DNA of 5,428 nt, from contig JAJZWH010000057.1 in the NCBI GenBank assembly GCA_021846765.1, positions 1 through 5,428 on the forward strand. Reading direction: 5' to 3'. Position 1 is the stretch's first letter. Each line of letters opens with the position of its first letter. The position numbers and the translations under genes were made by a program. The notes under the pieces were generated by a model, which worked only from the letters and a program-made list of their open reading frames with translations, was not told the DNA's origin and did no database searches. Shown in pieces: positions 5,342 to 5,428 of the stretch. The stretch is from a bacterium. GTDB taxonomy: Bacteria; Patescibacteriota; Saccharimonadia; Saccharimonadales; UBA4665.

Positions 5342-5362
5342 AGTTTAAGCTATAATTAAACT
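5342..5362. promoter_or_regulatory. Inverted repeat over the -10 box of the right-edge gene
   Basis: AGTTTAA (5342-5348) and TTAAACT (5356-5362) are exact 7-base inverted arms around GCTATAA. The element overlaps the TATAAT at 5351-5356, so a protein bound here would block RNA polymerase. The half-site AGTTTAA also occurs at the centre of the 4349-4375 palindrome. It is short and AT-rich, so chance is possible. Confidence 0.3.
5351..5356 (+). promoter_or_regulatory. Perfect TATAAT -10 box for the right-edge gene
   Basis: TATAAT lies 12 bases before the ATG at 5369, which predicts a leader of only about 6 nt. The best -35-like sequence, TTGGAG (5330-5335), is weak and sits 15 bp away. A very short leader fits the lack of a Shine-Dalgarno at this gene. 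Confidence 0.45.
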
Positions 5363-5368
5363 TAAGTT

Positions 5369-5428
5369 ATGATATTGGCAATAATCATTTTAGGGGTATT
5401 AGTAGTTTTGGCTAAATTGTTTTTTTTA
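5369..5428 (+). CDS. Start of an unidentified gene with a hydrophobic N-terminus, cut by window edge
   Basis: ATG followed by 19 further open codons to the window end. Residues 2-15 are almost entirely Ile, Leu, Val, Ala and Gly, then one Lys (residue 16), then LFFL. This looks like a membrane segment or signal anchor at the very N-terminus. An in-frame TAA at 5363-5365 shows the gene cannot start further upstream, and a TATAAT precedes it. It is divergent from transpeptidase B across a 148-base spacer. The visible part is too short for a family call, and a chance open frame of this length in AT-rich DNA cannot be excluded, so confidence is moderate. Confidence 0.5.
   Translation, partial: MILAIIILGVLVVLAKLFFL

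Noticed and set aside
1..5428. Alternative genetic code (UGA as Gly, as in Gracilibacteria)
   Set aside because: All complete genes are continuous with no in-frame TGA, and glycines use GGN codons throughout. The standard code explains everything.
1..5428. CRISPR array, tRNA/rRNA gene, insertion sequence or phage module
   Set aside because: No regularly spaced repeats, no cloverleaf or rRNA-like sequence, no transposase or integrase motif, and no terminal inverted repeats with target duplications were seen. The only long repeats are the transpeptidase paralogs.

Overview
The window is AT-rich (roughly one third G+C by eye) and reads cleanly in the standard bacterial code. Every complete gene ends in TAA or TAG, and none contains an in-frame TGA. 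Its surface proteins are mostly small, have a single N-terminal membrane segment, and are rich in Asn, Ser and Tyr. The two L,D-transpeptidases and the Kelch/NHL double-propeller protein resemble, from memory, proteins of Candidatus Saccharibacteria (TM7, Candidate Phyla Radiation). The propeller domain also resembles actinobacterial proteins. That assignment is an inference of moderate confidence; a low-GC Gram-positive remains possible.

Layout. Left edge: the C-terminal 103 residues of a DNA-3-methyladenine glycosylase (AAG/MPG family), cut by the window. Next, on the same strand but behind its own near-consensus sigma-70-type promoter and a good Shine-Dalgarno, comes a 181-residue predicted lipoprotein of unknown function. 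It is followed by a chain of hairpins ending in an intrinsic terminator that runs into the stop codon of the next, convergent gene. Then come three minus-strand genes: L,D-transpeptidase B (4534-5220), a 691-residue membrane-anchored double beta-propeller (2271-4346) and L,D-transpeptidase A (1171-1890). Gaps of 187 and 380 bases suggest separate transcription units. At the right edge a divergent plus-strand gene starts (5369 onward), of which only a hydrophobic N-terminus is visible.

How they may work together. Four consecutive proteins are predicted to act outside the membrane. The two transpeptidases are close paralogs (about 67% identical over 138 ungapped catalytic residues by hand count) that flank the propeller gene. 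Both carry SHGCVE where the family normally has Asn or Arg after SHGC-x, and both have the same extra cysteine pair. A plausible reading is a cell-envelope module: peptidoglycan 3-3 crosslinking or protein anchoring, plus a large surface-exposed interaction scaffold. The sequence does not prove a joint function.

The strongest non-coding signal is a perfect 27-bp palindrome directly against the start codon of the propeller gene. It is a candidate operator or translation-blocking hairpin.
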